DNA of 64,000 nt from NCBI GenBank assembly GCA_014651175.1, contig BMWJ01000007.1, positions 186,001-250,000 of the forward strand. The letters are read 5' to 3'. Positions 52,316 through 62,259 of this stretch are shown in pieces (positions within the stretch are counted from its first letter, which is position 1; the number at the start of each line of letters is the position of its first letter). Under the pieces are notes generated by a model, which saw nothing but the letters and a program-made list of their open reading frames with translations, had not been told where the DNA came from and ran no database searches. The DNA is from Streptomyces clavifer. Lineage in GTDB: Bacteria > Actinomycetota > Actinomycetes > Streptomycetales > Streptomycetaceae. The position numbers and the translations under genes are program-made.

Positions 52316-52642
52316 CACACGGGTAGTCCGTCGCCCACCCCGCACCGTGACGTCGAGCGCCCGCATGGGCCCCACGGCACGGGCGGCCTCACGGCGATGC
52401 CTGTGCGAGCCACCCGGAATTCGCCATTGGTCTCACAGCCACCGCCTCCCGACGGGGCGGCACATGGCCACTCCCGGTACCCACACCACCTCACGTGGTG
52501 GCATGCGGAAACAGCCGCGCGGCCACCGTGTGCAGGCAGCCGCACACCACCTTCACCGTCTGACCACTTCCAGCCGCAGGGTGGGCGCGGCGTGCCTCAG
52601 GGTGCAGACGGCGTATCGAGGCCGTGCTTAGTCTCCCGGCCC
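52300..52642. other. Intergenic region before the small secreted protein
   Basis: 343 bases with the terminator arm at the left, a small CACCAC-N5-GTGGTG hairpin near 52490, and presumably the promoter of the secreted protein. I see no gene. Confidence 0.35.
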
Positions 52643-53170
52643 ATGAGATTCACTCGCACGAGACGCCTCGGTCTCGCCACGATCATCGCTCTCGCCTTCA
52701 CCCTCCTCGGCCTGGCGCCCTCCGCGAGCGCCGCCGACCCGGCCCCGGCCGAGCTGTCGTTCAGCACCGACGCCGCCACCACCACGCCCGGCGGTGCAGT
52801 GAACCTGTCGATGACGATCAAGAACAATCAGACGTACGACATCTGGTTCGTCTACCAGACCATCGACCCGACCTGGCTGACGACCCAGCGCCCCGACCTC
52901 AAGTACAGCTTCACCGGCTGCAGCCTGGCGACGGGCACCGGCGCCGTCCCGTGTTCGGGCACCGGGCCGGCGAACCTCGGCGGCAACTACGGCACCACCG
53001 TCCCGCCCGGTCAGAGCCGTACCGTCACGCTGACCCTGCAGGTCGCCGCCGACTCCGGCTGCAACGGCAACATCGGCTTCTACTCCTACTTCTACGCCGA
53101 GTTCAGCGACAGCACCAGCCTCAGCGGCGGGCCGGTCCACACGCCCGAGACCCGCGTGCTGTGCGCGTGA
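52643..53170 (+). CDS. Secreted protein of unknown function
   Basis: A 175-residue protein with a signal peptide (MRFTRTRRLGLATIIALAFTLLGLAPSASAAD, cleavage near residue 31). The mature part looks like an Ig-like beta-sandwich domain (LSFSTDAATTTPGGAVNLSMTIKNNQTYDIWFVY) with four cysteines. The frame is open upstream, but the signal peptide fixes this start. No ribosome site is obvious; the transcript may be leaderless. I do not recognise a function. Confidence 0.75.
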   Translation: MRFTRTRRLGLATIIALAFTLLGLAPSASAADPAPAELSFSTDAATTTPGGAVNLSMTIKNNQTYDIWFVYQTIDPTWLTTQRPDLKYSFTGCSLATGTGAVPCSGTGPANLGGNYGTTVPPGQSRTVTLTLQVAADSGCNGNIGFYSYFYAEFSDSTSLSGGPVHTPETRVLCA

Positions 53171-53658
53171 CCGAAGCCCTGCGCACTCCGAGCGGCGCAC
53201 GACCCCGCTGAGCGGGGACCTCACGGACGAAGACGGCGGCCGACGTGTGCTCCATGTCGGCCGCCGTCGGCATGCCGCCTCCGGAATGACTTGATCCAGC
53301 TCCACACCGGCAGGCACATTGGTCGAGACCACTGGTGTCTCACCTCCGCCACATCCGGCGGCCCGCGTTCCGCCGTTCACCTACCCCAGCAGCACACGGG
53401 CCTACAACAGGCCCCACCCCCGGCGATCAGCGGCACCACCAGCGCCCACGACGACCACCTTGTCGCATTGATGGACACATATGCTTTTCCGTCAAGTTGC
53501 CCAGCAGCCACACAAAAGCTCCACACAGACCTCACTATGTGACACACGACGGATGCGTCGACGACCGGCGTCTCAGGGGGCGACGGCGTGGCATTGGGGG
53601 TGGGGCAGGCTCCGACAGGAGCCCGACCTCCCCTGCCCTGGGGAGGGGTTTCCACCGC
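53171..53658. other. Intergenic region upstream of the polysaccharide operon
   Basis: 488 bases. The left part holds the terminator at 53232-53268; the right part (53460-53560) is AT-richer and should contain the promoter of the operon. I see no gene. Confidence 0.45.
53232..53268. terminator. Terminator after the secreted protein gene
   Basis: GACGGCGGCCGAC and GTCGGCCGCCGTC form a perfect 13-base-pair stem with an 11-base loop. Confidence 0.75.
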
Positions 53659-55794
53659 ATGAAGCGGACCATTCGCACCACCGCGCTCTTAGTGGGCACA
53701 CTGATGGCAACGATCGGACTGCCGGCGGCCACGGCCCGGGCGGACGATCCGGCACCTCGCGTCGATCTGCGTGTGCTGGTCGTGAGCGACGGAGGGCCGT
53801 CGACCGAGGCCATCGCCGCCGAACTGGAGAACGCCGGAACGCCGTACACCGAGGTGGACCTGGCGGACACCGGCCGGGACGTGATCGACCCGGGCTTCCT
53901 CGCGGACACGGTCGACGGCCGACCGCGCGCCAAGTACCAGGCCGTCGTCCTGCCCAACGACAACCCGTTCCCGACGGGATCCGCCGAGATGGCAGCCCTC
54001 GTGGCGTACGAGCAGAAGTACTCGATCCCACAGGTCGACGCCTACACCTACGCGCGTCCACAGGTGGGGCTCAACGCGGCGGTCGGAACGGGATACGCCG
54101 GCAGCGTCGACGGGGTACGGGCCGAGGTGACACAGGCCGGGAGGGCCGGGCCCTTCGGCTACCTGGAGGGAGCGGTCCCGTTCGAGGACAACTCCCCCAC
54201 CGTGGGCGAGTCCTACGCCTACCTCTCGACGCCGGTGGCCGGCGCCGACTTCGTCCCGTACGTCCAGGCCGCCATCCCGGGCAGGCCGACGATGGGCTCC
54301 CTGGTGGGCGAGTACCGGCACGACGGGCGGCGCGAACTGGTCGTCACCTTCGTCTACAACCGGTACCAGCAGCAGTACCGGCTGCTGGCCCGGGGGATCG
54401 TGGAGTGGATGACCGGCGGGGTGCACCTCGGCGCCGACCGCAACTACTTCGCGGTCCACGTCGACGACGTCTTCGCCGCCGACGACCGCTGGGACTCGGC
54501 ACTCAACTGCACGCCCGGCGACGTGGACTGCCAGCCGGGTGAGGGCACCCCGAACCCGATCCGCATGGTCCCGGCCGATGTCGACCACGCCACAACCTGG
54601 CAGAACAGCCGCGAATTCACCCTCGACTTCGCCTACAACGCCTCCGGCACGGTGGACCACCGCGAGGACAACGGCGGCCAGGACTCCCTCGCCGACAAGC
54701 TGGTGGCCGAGCGCGACCAGTTCCGATGGATCAACCACACCTACACCCACGGCTTCCTGGGCTGCGTGCAGAACACCGCCGTGGTGCCCTGGACGTGCGC
54801 GAGGAACGCGGACGGCTCCACCCGGTGGGTCAGCCGGAACGAGATCGCCGACGAGATCGCGACGAACGAGGCGTGGGGCGAATCGGCCGGACTCCCGCTC
54901 CAGAGTTCCGAGTTGGTCACCGGGGAGCACTCCGGCCTGAAGGTGACACCGCAGCAGCCGGAGGACAACCCGAACTTGGGGCCCGCCCTCGCCGACACGG
55001 GCATCGAGTGGCTGGGCTCGGACAACTCACGTGACCCCGTCCAGCGCAAGGTCGGCACCGCCACGACCGTCTCCCGCTACCCGATGAACGTCTTCTACAA
55101 CGCCGGGCGGGCCGCCGAACAGGTCGACGAGTACAACTGGATCTACACGGCCCGCGCCCAGGGCGGCAGCGGTATCTGCGAGGACAACCCCGCCACCTCC
55201 ACCTGCCTGGCCGCGCCGCTGGACACCGCCACCGGCTACACCGAGCACATCGTGCCGCTGGAGACCCGGATCGCGCTGACGCACGTCCTCACCAATGACC
55301 CCAAGCCCCACTTCATCCACCAGTCGAACCTCGCCGAGGACCGCATCGCCTATCCGGTGCTCGACGGTGTGCTCGGCGCCTACGACGCCCTGTACACCGA
55401 TGACACACCCGTGGTGAATCTCCGCATGAAGGACATCGGCGTCGAGATGCAGCGCCGGGCCCTCTGGCGGGCCGCCCTCGACGCGGACCAGGTCACCGCC
55501 TACCGGATCGGCGACCGCGTGACCGTGCGGACGCCTGTCGGAGTGGCACTCACGGCCACCATGCCCACCGGTACGCAGCACGACGGCACGGGCTTCGGGG
55601 CCGCCTACGCCGGCTCGCTCTCCGGCTGGGCCTCGGCCGACGGCCTGCCGTACACCCTGGACCTCCCCGCGTCCGCCGGTGCGCCGGCCGCAGCGGTCGA
55701 GCCGGGCGGCACGCCCGCCCCGACGTCCGCCGCACCCCGGACCGACGTGCCGGCCGGCGTCGAGCAGCAGGTCCCCTACGGCGCGGAGCGCTGA
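53659..55794 (+). CDS. Secreted Agd3-like (CE18-type) polysaccharide deacetylase
   Basis: A 711-residue secreted protein with signal peptide (MKRTIRTTALLVGTLMATIGLPAATARAD). It begins with an N-terminal alpha/beta region (LRVLVVSDGGPSTEAIAAEL) and has a deacetylase-like core: FAVHVDDVFAADD (metal Asp near residue 268) and WINHTYTHGFLGC (HxxxH near residue 360). This layout recalls fungal Agd3, the founding CE18 enzyme that deacetylates galactosaminogalactan. It opens an operon with a PelF-type transferase and GH135- and GH114-like genes. The ATG at 53659 has GGAGG upstream. Confidence 0.78.
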   Translation: MKRTIRTTALLVGTLMATIGLPAATARADDPAPRVDLRVLVVSDGGPSTEAIAAELENAGTPYTEVDLADTGRDVIDPGFLADTVDGRPRAKYQAVVLPNDNPFPTGSAEMAALVAYEQKYSIPQVDAYTYARPQVGLNAAVGTGYAGSVDGVRAEVTQAGRAGPFGYLEGAVPFEDNSPTVGESYAYLSTPVAGADFVPYVQAAIPGRPTMGSLVGEYRHDGRRELVVTFVYNRYQQQYRLLARGIVEWMTGGVHLGADRNYFAVHVDDVFAADDRWDSALNCTPGDVDCQPGEGTPNPIRMVPADVDHATTWQNSREFTLDFAYNASGTVDHREDNGGQDSLADKLVAERDQFRWINHTYTHGFLGCVQNTAVVPWTCARNADGSTRWVSRNEIADEIATNEAWGESAGLPLQSSELVTGEHSGLKVTPQQPEDNPNLGPALADTGIEWLGSDNSRDPVQRKVGTATTVSRYPMNVFYNAGRAAEQVDEYNWIYTARAQGGSGICEDNPATSTCLAAPLDTATGYTEHIVPLETRIALTHVLTNDPKPHFIHQSNLAEDRIAYPVLDGVLGAYDALYTDDTPVVNLRMKDIGVEMQRRALWRAALDADQVTAYRIGDRVTVRTPVGVALTATMPTGTQHDGTGFGAAYAGSLSGWASADGLPYTLDLPASAGAPAAAVEPGGTPAPTSAAPRTDVPAGVEQQVPYGAER

Positions 55795-55897
55795 CAGGCG
55801 TACGTCCTTCCTGTCCCGGCCGCCGGTGCGGCGGCCGGGCCGGGCCCGCGACCGCCGGGCCCGGCACATCCCCACTCCCCGGCCGTGGAGCACCTTG

Positions 55898-57421
55898 ATG
55901 CACTTTCCCCACGCCGCGCGACACCCCGGCGTGTCGCGTGTCACCCTGCTCACCGAAGGCACCTACCCGCACAGTCACGGCGGTGTGAGCGTCTGGTGCG
56001 ACCAACTCGTCACCGGCATGCCCGACATCGCCTTCGACGTCACCGCCGTCACCGGCACCGGCCGCGAGCCGGTCGTCTGGGACGTCCCGGCCCACGTCGG
56101 CCGCATCGTCTCCGTCCCCATGTGGGGTCCCGCCCCGGAGGGGCGCGCCCCGCGCGGGCACCACCTCGCGCGGCTCGCCGAGTCCTACGAGCGGTTCGTG
56201 ACCGCACTGCTCGACCCGCGCGCCGAGGACGGCTTCGGCCCTGCCCTGTACGCGCTCGCGCGGGCCGCCGAGGACGGCCGGCTCAGTCCGTTCCTGCGCG
56301 GGGACCGGGCCATCGGCATCCTGACCGCCCTGTGGAACCGGCCCGGGCTCGCGGTCCGCGAGGCCCGGCCGAACCTCCAGGACGCGGTGACCGCGACCAC
56401 GCTGCTGGAGCACGCGCTGCGGCCTCTGGCCGCGCCGCTCCCCGAGGGGGGTGTGGCACACGCGGTCAGCGGCGGGGTGGCGGTCCTGCCGGGCCTCGCC
56501 GCGCTCGACCGGCACGGTGTGCCGCTGCTGCTCACCGAGCACGGCGTCTACCTGCGCGAGCGCTACCTCGGATACCGGACCGCTCCCTACAGGTGGCCCG
56601 TGAAGGCGCTCGTGCTGGGCTTCTTCCGGCTGCTGGCCGAGGAGACGTACCGGCGGGCCGCCCTGATCACCCCGGGCAACCGCTACAACCGGCTCTGGGA
56701 GGAGCGCGGCGGTGCGGCGCCGGACGCGATCCGGACGGTCTACAACGGGGTGGACCCCGCCGCGTTCCCGCCCGCCGGCCCCGAACCGGCCGACCCCGTG
56801 CTCAGCTGGGCCGGCCGGGTCGACCCGATCAAGGACCTGGAGACCCTGATCCGTGCGTTCGCCCTCGTACGGGCACGGGTTCCCGCCGCACGGCTGCGCC
56901 TGTTCGGCGGCACGCCGCGCGGCGGGGAGGCGTACCGGGACCGGTGCCAGGCACTGGCCGCGGAGCTGGGCCACGCCGACGCGGTCACCTTCGAGGGACG
57001 GGTCGAGGACATCAAGGACGCCTACGCGGCGGGCAACGTCGTGATGCTCTCCAGTATCAGCGAGGGTTTCCCCTTCACCCTGATCGAGGCCATGTCCTGC
57101 GGGCGGGTGACCGTCTCCACCGATGTGGGCGGCGTCCGGGAGGCCGTCGGCGACACCGGCCTCGTGGTGCCGCCCCGCGATCCGGCCGCGATGGCCGCCG
57201 CGGCGCTGGAGCTGCTGGCCGACGCCGAGCGGCGCCGGACGATGGGCGAGGCGGCCCGGCTCAGGGTGATCGAGCAGTTCACCCTGCGGCAGACCATCGA
57301 CACCTTCCGCTCCATCTACCTGGAGCTGGCGGTGTCCGGCGGCCGGAGCACGCCCGCGGCCGCCGAGGAACGCGCGCCGGCCATGGCGGGCGGGTCACCG
57401 GTGAGGAGCGCGGCCGGATGA
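55898..57421 (+). CDS. PelF-type GT4 glycosyltransferase
   Basis: A 507-residue family 4 glycosyltransferase of the PelF type. The N-terminal DUF3492 signature LLTEGTYPHSHGGVSVWCDQLV and later LTEHGVYLRER are characteristic, followed by VYNGVDPAAFPP, LSWAGRVDPIKDLETLIRAF and SISEGFPFTLIEAMSCGR (donor-binding EX7E). PelF polymerises N-acetylhexosamine from a UDP-sugar in the cytoplasm. Start ATG 55898 with GGAG 7 bases upstream. The end overlaps the membrane protein gene by 4 bases. Confidence 0.9.
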   Translation: MHFPHAARHPGVSRVTLLTEGTYPHSHGGVSVWCDQLVTGMPDIAFDVTAVTGTGREPVVWDVPAHVGRIVSVPMWGPAPEGRAPRGHHLARLAESYERFVTALLDPRAEDGFGPALYALARAAEDGRLSPFLRGDRAIGILTALWNRPGLAVREARPNLQDAVTATTLLEHALRPLAAPLPEGGVAHAVSGGVAVLPGLAALDRHGVPLLLTEHGVYLRERYLGYRTAPYRWPVKALVLGFFRLLAEETYRRAALITPGNRYNRLWEERGGAAPDAIRTVYNGVDPAAFPPAGPEPADPVLSWAGRVDPIKDLETLIRAFALVRARVPAARLRLFGGTPRGGEAYRDRCQALAAELGHADAVTFEGRVEDIKDAYAAGNVVMLSSISEGFPFTLIEAMSCGRVTVSTDVGGVREAVGDTGLVVPPRDPAAMAAAALELLADAERRRTMGEAARLRVIEQFTLRQTIDTFRSIYLELAVSGGRSTPAAAEERAPAMAGGSPVRSAAG

Positions 57422-58824
57422 GCGGACCCATGTCGCTGGAGCCGGGCGGCGCGGAGCAGGACACTCTGGCCCTGCGCCTCGCCGACGACCGTACTCTCGC
57501 GCTGCGCGTCACCGGCCGGCACGCGCCGTCCCTGGTCCTGCCCGGCCACGGGGCGCGCCGCGACGCGGTGGACGGGCTCGCCGCCGAACTGGCCGACAGC
57601 ATCGCGCCCGCCGTCCATCCTTACGAGGTCGCCGCGCTGCTGGAGTCCGAGGGCCTCACCGGCGAGATGATCCAGCAGAAGTACGGGCACGCCGACCTGT
57701 TCTCGCTAGCGACGGCGTTGTACCAGCGCATACCGCGGGCGTTCCCGGAACCGCCGCGGCCCGCCGATCCCTGGCGGCCGGACCATCTGCGCTGCGCCGT
57801 GCGAGGGCTGCTCTTCGCACTGCCCGGCCTCGCCTACGCGCTCGCCGGGCGACTGCTCCCGACGGACGGCACGGTGCGGGCCCTGGTGGTGGCCGGGCTG
57901 ATCTCCTGGGCCTGGAACCAGGCACTGGGCCACCGGGCCTACGTACGTCTGGCGAGCGGGCGCCTGGAGGCGGGCCTCACCCTGGCGAAGGGAGCGCCGC
58001 TGGGCGCTGCCGCGGCGACCGCCGCCGGAGCCGCGCTCTCGGGTTCGGGCGTGACCGCCCTGGCCGTCGTGGCCCAGTCGGCGTACCTCGCGGCGGCCGG
58101 TGTGCTGCTCGTACTGGGCCGTGAGCGGCTCCTGCTGGCGGTCCTCGTGCCGGTCACCGCCGGCGGTGCGGCGCTTCTGTGGTGGGAACCGGGGACGGTG
58201 CTCCGGGCCGGTCTGCCGCTGCTGTCTCTCCTCGGCACGGTCGCCGCGGCCGGGTGGGCGCTGCGGGACACCCGCACGGCCGCGGCGGCGCCCGGTGCCA
58301 CACGTCCGGGCCTGTGGCCGTCGCTGCCGTACGGGCTGTTCGGACTGGCCGCCGGGTCACTGGTGTTCCTGGCGGGCCGGGACCATCCCTGGGGGGTGAT
58401 CGTGCTGACCCTGAGCATGGGGCCGGCCGAGTGGCTGCTGTACCGCTACCGCGGGCTGTCGGTGGCGGCTCTGCGGTCCACGAGGACACCCCGGGGGTTC
58501 CGGGCCCGTTCCGCGGTCGTTCTCGCCGGCTGCCTGCTGGTGTACCTCGGCCCGATCGCGCCGGCGGCGCTGCTCGTGGGCGCCGATCCCGTCACCCTTC
58601 TGCTGCTCGCCGGCGCGCTGTGGATCTCCCTGCTGCTGCAGGCCTTCGGCACCGCTTGGCCGCCGGCGGCCCTGTGTCTCACCGCGGCGGTGTTCGCCGG
58701 CGCGGTGATGCTGACCGGCGCCCCACCGGGCGCCGCGGCGCTGCCGCTGTGCTGCGGCGGAGCCGTGCTCTGCCTCACCGCGGTGGCCGTACGGCAGCTG
58801 GGCCGCCCTGCCGCCCACGGCTGA
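57418..58824 (+). CDS. Polytopic membrane protein, candidate polymer exporter
   Basis: A 468-residue protein. Residues 1-125 are soluble (ESEGLTGEMIQQKYGHADLFSLATALYQRIP), followed by about ten hydrophobic segments. It is coupled to the PelF gene by an ATGA overlap, has GAGGAG upstream, and takes the place of PelG, the MOP-family partner of PelF in Pel export. Sequence similarity to PelG is not evident by eye, so the assignment is contextual. Confidence 0.72.
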   Translation: MSGPMSLEPGGAEQDTLALRLADDRTLALRVTGRHAPSLVLPGHGARRDAVDGLAAELADSIAPAVHPYEVAALLESEGLTGEMIQQKYGHADLFSLATALYQRIPRAFPEPPRPADPWRPDHLRCAVRGLLFALPGLAYALAGRLLPTDGTVRALVVAGLISWAWNQALGHRAYVRLASGRLEAGLTLAKGAPLGAAAATAAGAALSGSGVTALAVVAQSAYLAAAGVLLVLGRERLLLAVLVPVTAGGAALLWWEPGTVLRAGLPLLSLLGTVAAAGWALRDTRTAAAAPGATRPGLWPSLPYGLFGLAAGSLVFLAGRDHPWGVIVLTLSMGPAEWLLYRYRGLSVAALRSTRTPRGFRARSAVVLAGCLLVYLGPIAPAALLVGADPVTLLLLAGALWISLLLQAFGTAWPPAALCLTAAVFAGAVMLTGAPPGAAALPLCCGGAVLCLTAVAVRQLGRPAAHG

Positions 58825-58917
58825 CGCCGCTCCACCGACCGCACACGTCCCACCCGCACAGTCATCCGTCGTCCCGGGCCGCCCAAGGCCCGCACCGCCC
58901 ACCGGAAGGACACCACC

Positions 58918-59919
58918 TTGACCGCCCCACCGCTCGCCGCCGTCACCGGAGCCGAGGGCTTCATCGGTTCCCACCTCACCGAGGCGCTCGTTGCCTCCGG
59001 GCACCGGGTGAGGGCCATGGCGCAGTACAACTCCTTCTCGTCGTACGGCTGGCTGGAGACCCTCTCCCCCGATGTCCTGGACCAGGTCGAGATCGTCCTG
59101 GGCGACGTCCGGGACCCCGGCTCCGTCCGCCACCTGGTCGAAGGCGCCGACAGCGTCTACCACCTGGCCGCCCTCATCGCCATCCCGTACTCCTACCGGG
59201 CGCCCCACAGCTACGTGGACACCAACGTCACCGGCACACTGAACGTGCTGGAGGCGGTACGGGCCGCGGGCACACCCCGGCTGGTGCACACCTCCACCAG
59301 CGAGACGTACGGCACCGCGCAGACCGTGCCGATCACCGAGGACCACCCCATCAACACCCAGTCGCCCTATGCCGCTTCGAAGGCGGGCGGGGACCGGCTG
59401 GCCGACAGCTACCACGCCAGTTTCGACACCCCGGTGGTGACGCTGCGGCCGTTCAACACCTTCGGGCCGCGGCAGTCCATGCGTGCCGTGATCCCGACCG
59501 TCATCGGCCAGGTCGCGGCCGGGGAGCGGACCATAACCCTGGGCGACCTGCGTCCCACCCGAGACTTCACCTTCGTCAAGGACACGGCTCAGGCGTTCCT
59601 GGCGGTCGGCTCCGCACCCGCCGAGCAGGTCGTGGGCCGCACCTTCAACGCCGGGACCGGCGGCGAGATCTCCGTCGGTGACCTGGTCACCCTCATCGGC
59701 AAGGTGATGGAGACCGCGCTCGACGTCCGCGAGGACACGCAGCGGCTGCGGCCCGCCAACTCCGAGGTGATGCGGCTGGTCGCGGACGCGGACCGGCTGC
59801 GCGCGGCGACCGGCTGGAGTCCGGCGCACGACCTGGAGGAGGGCCTCGCGCACACCGTGGAGTTCTTCCGGGAGCCGGCCAACCTCGCCCGCTACAAGAC
59901 CGGCATCTACAACATCTGA
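58918..59919 (+). CDS. NAD-dependent 4,6-dehydratase/epimerase (LegB-like SDR)
   Basis: A 333-residue extended SDR. Motifs: TGAEGFIGSHLTEAL, FSSYGWLETL, YHLAALIAIPYSYRAP, STSETYG and YAASKAGGD (catalytic Tyr-Lys). The YNSFSSYGWLETL and IAIPYSY segments are typical of LegB-type nucleotide-activated amino sugar 4,6-dehydratases. The TTG start at 58918 follows GGAAGGA. It probably prepares the activated sugar of the neighbouring polymer. Confidence 0.85.
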   Translation: MTAPPLAAVTGAEGFIGSHLTEALVASGHRVRAMAQYNSFSSYGWLETLSPDVLDQVEIVLGDVRDPGSVRHLVEGADSVYHLAALIAIPYSYRAPHSYVDTNVTGTLNVLEAVRAAGTPRLVHTSTSETYGTAQTVPITEDHPINTQSPYAASKAGGDRLADSYHASFDTPVVTLRPFNTFGPRQSMRAVIPTVIGQVAAGERTITLGDLRPTRDFTFVKDTAQAFLAVGSAPAEQVVGRTFNAGTGGEISVGDLVTLIGKVMETALDVREDTQRLRPANSEVMRLVADADRLRAATGWSPAHDLEEGLAHTVEFFREPANLARYKTGIYNI

Positions 59920-59952
59920 CCACATCGGGCACGTCGAGCAAGGGGGAAGACC

Positions 59953-60666
59953 ATGTACGCAGTGATCATGGCCGGAGGCAAGGGCGTCCGGCTGCGGCCC
60001 TACACCACGGCACTGCCCAAGCCGCTGGTGCCCATCGGCGACCAGCACGCGATCCTCGAGATCGTCCTGCGCCAGCTCGCCTCGGCCGGCTTCACCGGCG
60101 TCACCATCGCCATAGGCCACCTCGGCGAGATCATCCGGGCCTACGTCGGCGACGGCTCCCAGTGGGGGCTGGAAGTCGACTACGCCACCGAGGAGTCCCC
60201 CCTGGGGACGATGGGCCCGCTGCTCACGATGCGGGAGCGGCTGCCGGAACACTTCCTCGTGATGAACGGGGACATCCTCACGGACCTCGACTACGCCGAC
60301 GTCCTGCGCCGCCACCAGGCTTCCGAAGCACCTCTGACGATCGCCACGTACGCGCGCCAGGTACGCATCGACTTCGGGGTGCTGACCACCGACGCGAGCA
60401 AGGTCGTCGGTTTCACCGAGAAGCCGAGCATGGACTACCGCGTTTCCATGGGGGTCTACGGACTGACCCGGGCCACACTCGACGGGTACACCCCCGGACT
60501 GCCACTGGGCTTCGACGAGTTGGTGCTGGACCTGCTGGGTTCCGGCAACCCGCCGCATGCCTACGATTTCGACGGCTACTGGCTGGACATCGGCCGTCCC
60601 GACGACTACGACCGTGCCAACGCGGAGTTCACCAGCCGCAAGTCCCTGCTGCTCAAGGGAGCCTGA
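59953..60666 (+). CDS. Sugar nucleotidyltransferase
   Basis: A 237-residue NTP:sugar-1-phosphate nucleotidyltransferase: AVIMAGGKGVRLRPYTTALPKPLVPIG (nucleotide and metal binding), LVMNGDILTDLD and WLDIGRPDDYDRAN. The lack of a long C-terminal domain fits GlmU-N/RmlA-like short forms. It lies 33 bases after the LegB-like gene. Confidence 0.88.
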   Translation: MYAVIMAGGKGVRLRPYTTALPKPLVPIGDQHAILEIVLRQLASAGFTGVTIAIGHLGEIIRAYVGDGSQWGLEVDYATEESPLGTMGPLLTMRERLPEHFLVMNGDILTDLDYADVLRRHQASEAPLTIATYARQVRIDFGVLTTDASKVVGFTEKPSMDYRVSMGVYGLTRATLDGYTPGLPLGFDELVLDLLGSGNPPHAYDFDGYWLDIGRPDDYDRANAEFTSRKSLLLKGA

Positions 60667-60673
60667 GCACCGC

Positions 60674-61600
60674 ATGCGCATTCTCGTTCTGGGTTCCACC
60701 GGCTATCTGGGGGCCCACGTCGCCGAGCGGCTCGGCGTCCTCCGGGGCGCGCGGGTCCTCGGCGGCGGCCGGTCCCCCGCCGCCGACGTCCCCCTCGACC
60801 TCGCCACCGACTCCACCGACCGGCTCGCGAAGACCCTGGCGTCGGTGGCGCCGGACGCCGTGGTCAACTGCGCCGGCGCGACCGGAGGCAGCGCGGTGAC
60901 ACTGGCGGAGGCCAACGCCCGGGGACCGGCCGTGCTCTGCGCGGCGATGGCCCTGGCCTGCCCCGCAGCCCGGCTGGTCCATCTCGGTTCGGCTGCCGAG
61001 TACGGCCCGGGGGCCGGCCGGGTCCCGACGCCGGAGTCGGCGGCCACCCGCCCGCTCACCGCCTACGGGGCCACGAAACTGGCCGGCACGGTCACCGTCA
61101 CGACCTCCGCCCTGGACGCACTCGTCCTGCGGGTCGGGAACCCGGTGGGGCCCGGGGCGCCACCCGCCGGGCTGCCCGGACGGGTCACCCGGCTGCTGCG
61201 GGAGGCGGGTTCGGACCCGGACGCGGTACTCCGCCTCGGGGACCTGTCGGCGTACCGCGACTTCGTCGACGCACGCGATGTGGCACGGGCGGTGGAGCGG
61301 GCGGTGACCGCGCCCGGTCCACTCCCCCGCGTGCTCAACATCAGCGGCGGCGACGCCGTACCGGTGCGCCACCTGGTGCGCACGCTCGCGGACCTCGCGG
61401 CCTTTCGCGGCCGCATCGAGGAACAGGGTGCCGGCTCCGCCCGCTCGGAGCAGGTCTCCTGGCAGTGCTCCGACGTCTCAGCCGCCCGAACGGCCCTCGA
61501 CTGGAGCCCCTCGTACACGCTCCGGGAGTCGCTGGCGGCACTGTGGTCGGCCGGCGCCCACCCCCCGTTCCCACGCGAGGAAGGCGAACTGCCGTCGTGA
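60674..61600 (+). CDS. NAD-dependent epimerase/reductase (SDR)
   Basis: A 308-residue extended SDR: LVLGSTGYLGAHVAERLG (NAD), VNCAGATGG, LGSAAEYGPG and YGATKLAG (Tyr-Lys pair). It may be a 4-epimerase or reductase acting after the 4,6-dehydratase. ATG 60674 is 8 bases after the preceding stop; the frame is open upstream without cause. Confidence 0.83.
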   Translation: MRILVLGSTGYLGAHVAERLGVLRGARVLGGGRSPAADVPLDLATDSTDRLAKTLASVAPDAVVNCAGATGGSAVTLAEANARGPAVLCAAMALACPAARLVHLGSAAEYGPGAGRVPTPESAATRPLTAYGATKLAGTVTVTTSALDALVLRVGNPVGPGAPPAGLPGRVTRLLREAGSDPDAVLRLGDLSAYRDFVDARDVARAVERAVTAPGPLPRVLNISGGDAVPVRHLVRTLADLAAFRGRIEEQGAGSARSEQVSWQCSDVSAARTALDWSPSYTLRESLAALWSAGAHPPFPREEGELPS

Positions 61601-62259
61601 GCCTGCTGATCCCGCTGTACGTCCACCCGACCGTGGACCCGGGGGCCTGGCACCGGCTCATCGCGGCAGCCGACCGCACCTACGCGGTCGTGCTCAATCC
61701 CGCGGACGGACCGGGCGGCAGCCCCGATCCCGCCTTCGTCTCCGCAGCGGGCGCACTGCGCGGAGCGGGCGCCCGGCTGCTCGGCTACGTGGATACCGAC
61801 TACGGCACCCGGCCCGCCGCGGACGTCACCGCCGATGCCGCCCGGCACCGAGAGTGGTACGCGACCGACGGCCTCTTCCTGGACCGGGTCAGCGCGGCCG
61901 AGGACGCCCTGCCCGCCTACCGGAAGCTGGTCCGGGCCCTGCGGGGGCAGGGTGCGTCCCCCGTTGTCATCAACCCGGGCGTGTACCCGGCGCCCGGCTA
62001 CGCCCGGATCGCCGATCTCGTAGTCACCTTCGAGGGCCCCTGGTCCACCTACGTGTCGGCGTTCAGCAGGCCTGACTGGACGGCGCGCCATGCACCCGAC
62101 CGCTTCTGCCATCTGGTGTACGGCGTGCCCGAGGCACTGGCCCCGCTGGCCGTGCGCACCGCTCACGAGCGTGGCGCCGCCGTGTCCGGCCCGGTCACCG
62201 GTGAACCACCCAACCCGTGGTCCCGGCTGACACCGGTACTGAGCGGAGCGGAGCGGTGA
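61597..62259 (+). CDS. Spherulin-4-like protein (GH135/Sph3 family)
   Basis: A 220-residue protein of the spherulation-specific family 4: LLIPLYVHPTVDPGAWHRLI, VVLNPADGPG, LLGYVDTDYGTRP, GLFLDRVSAAE and VVINPGVYPAPGY. Fungal Sph3 is an alpha-1,4-N-acetylgalactosaminidase (GH135). No signal peptide is seen with the GTG at 61597, which overlaps the preceding stop by 4 bases, so it may be cytoplasmic or cell-associated. It probably trims or turns over the polymer. Confidence 0.88.
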   Translation: MSLLIPLYVHPTVDPGAWHRLIAAADRTYAVVLNPADGPGGSPDPAFVSAAGALRGAGARLLGYVDTDYGTRPAADVTADAARHREWYATDGLFLDRVSAAEDALPAYRKLVRALRGQGASPVVINPGVYPAPGYARIADLVVTFEGPWSTYVSAFSRPDWTARHAPDRFCHLVYGVPEALAPLAVRTAHERGAAVSGPVTGEPPNPWSRLTPVLSGAER

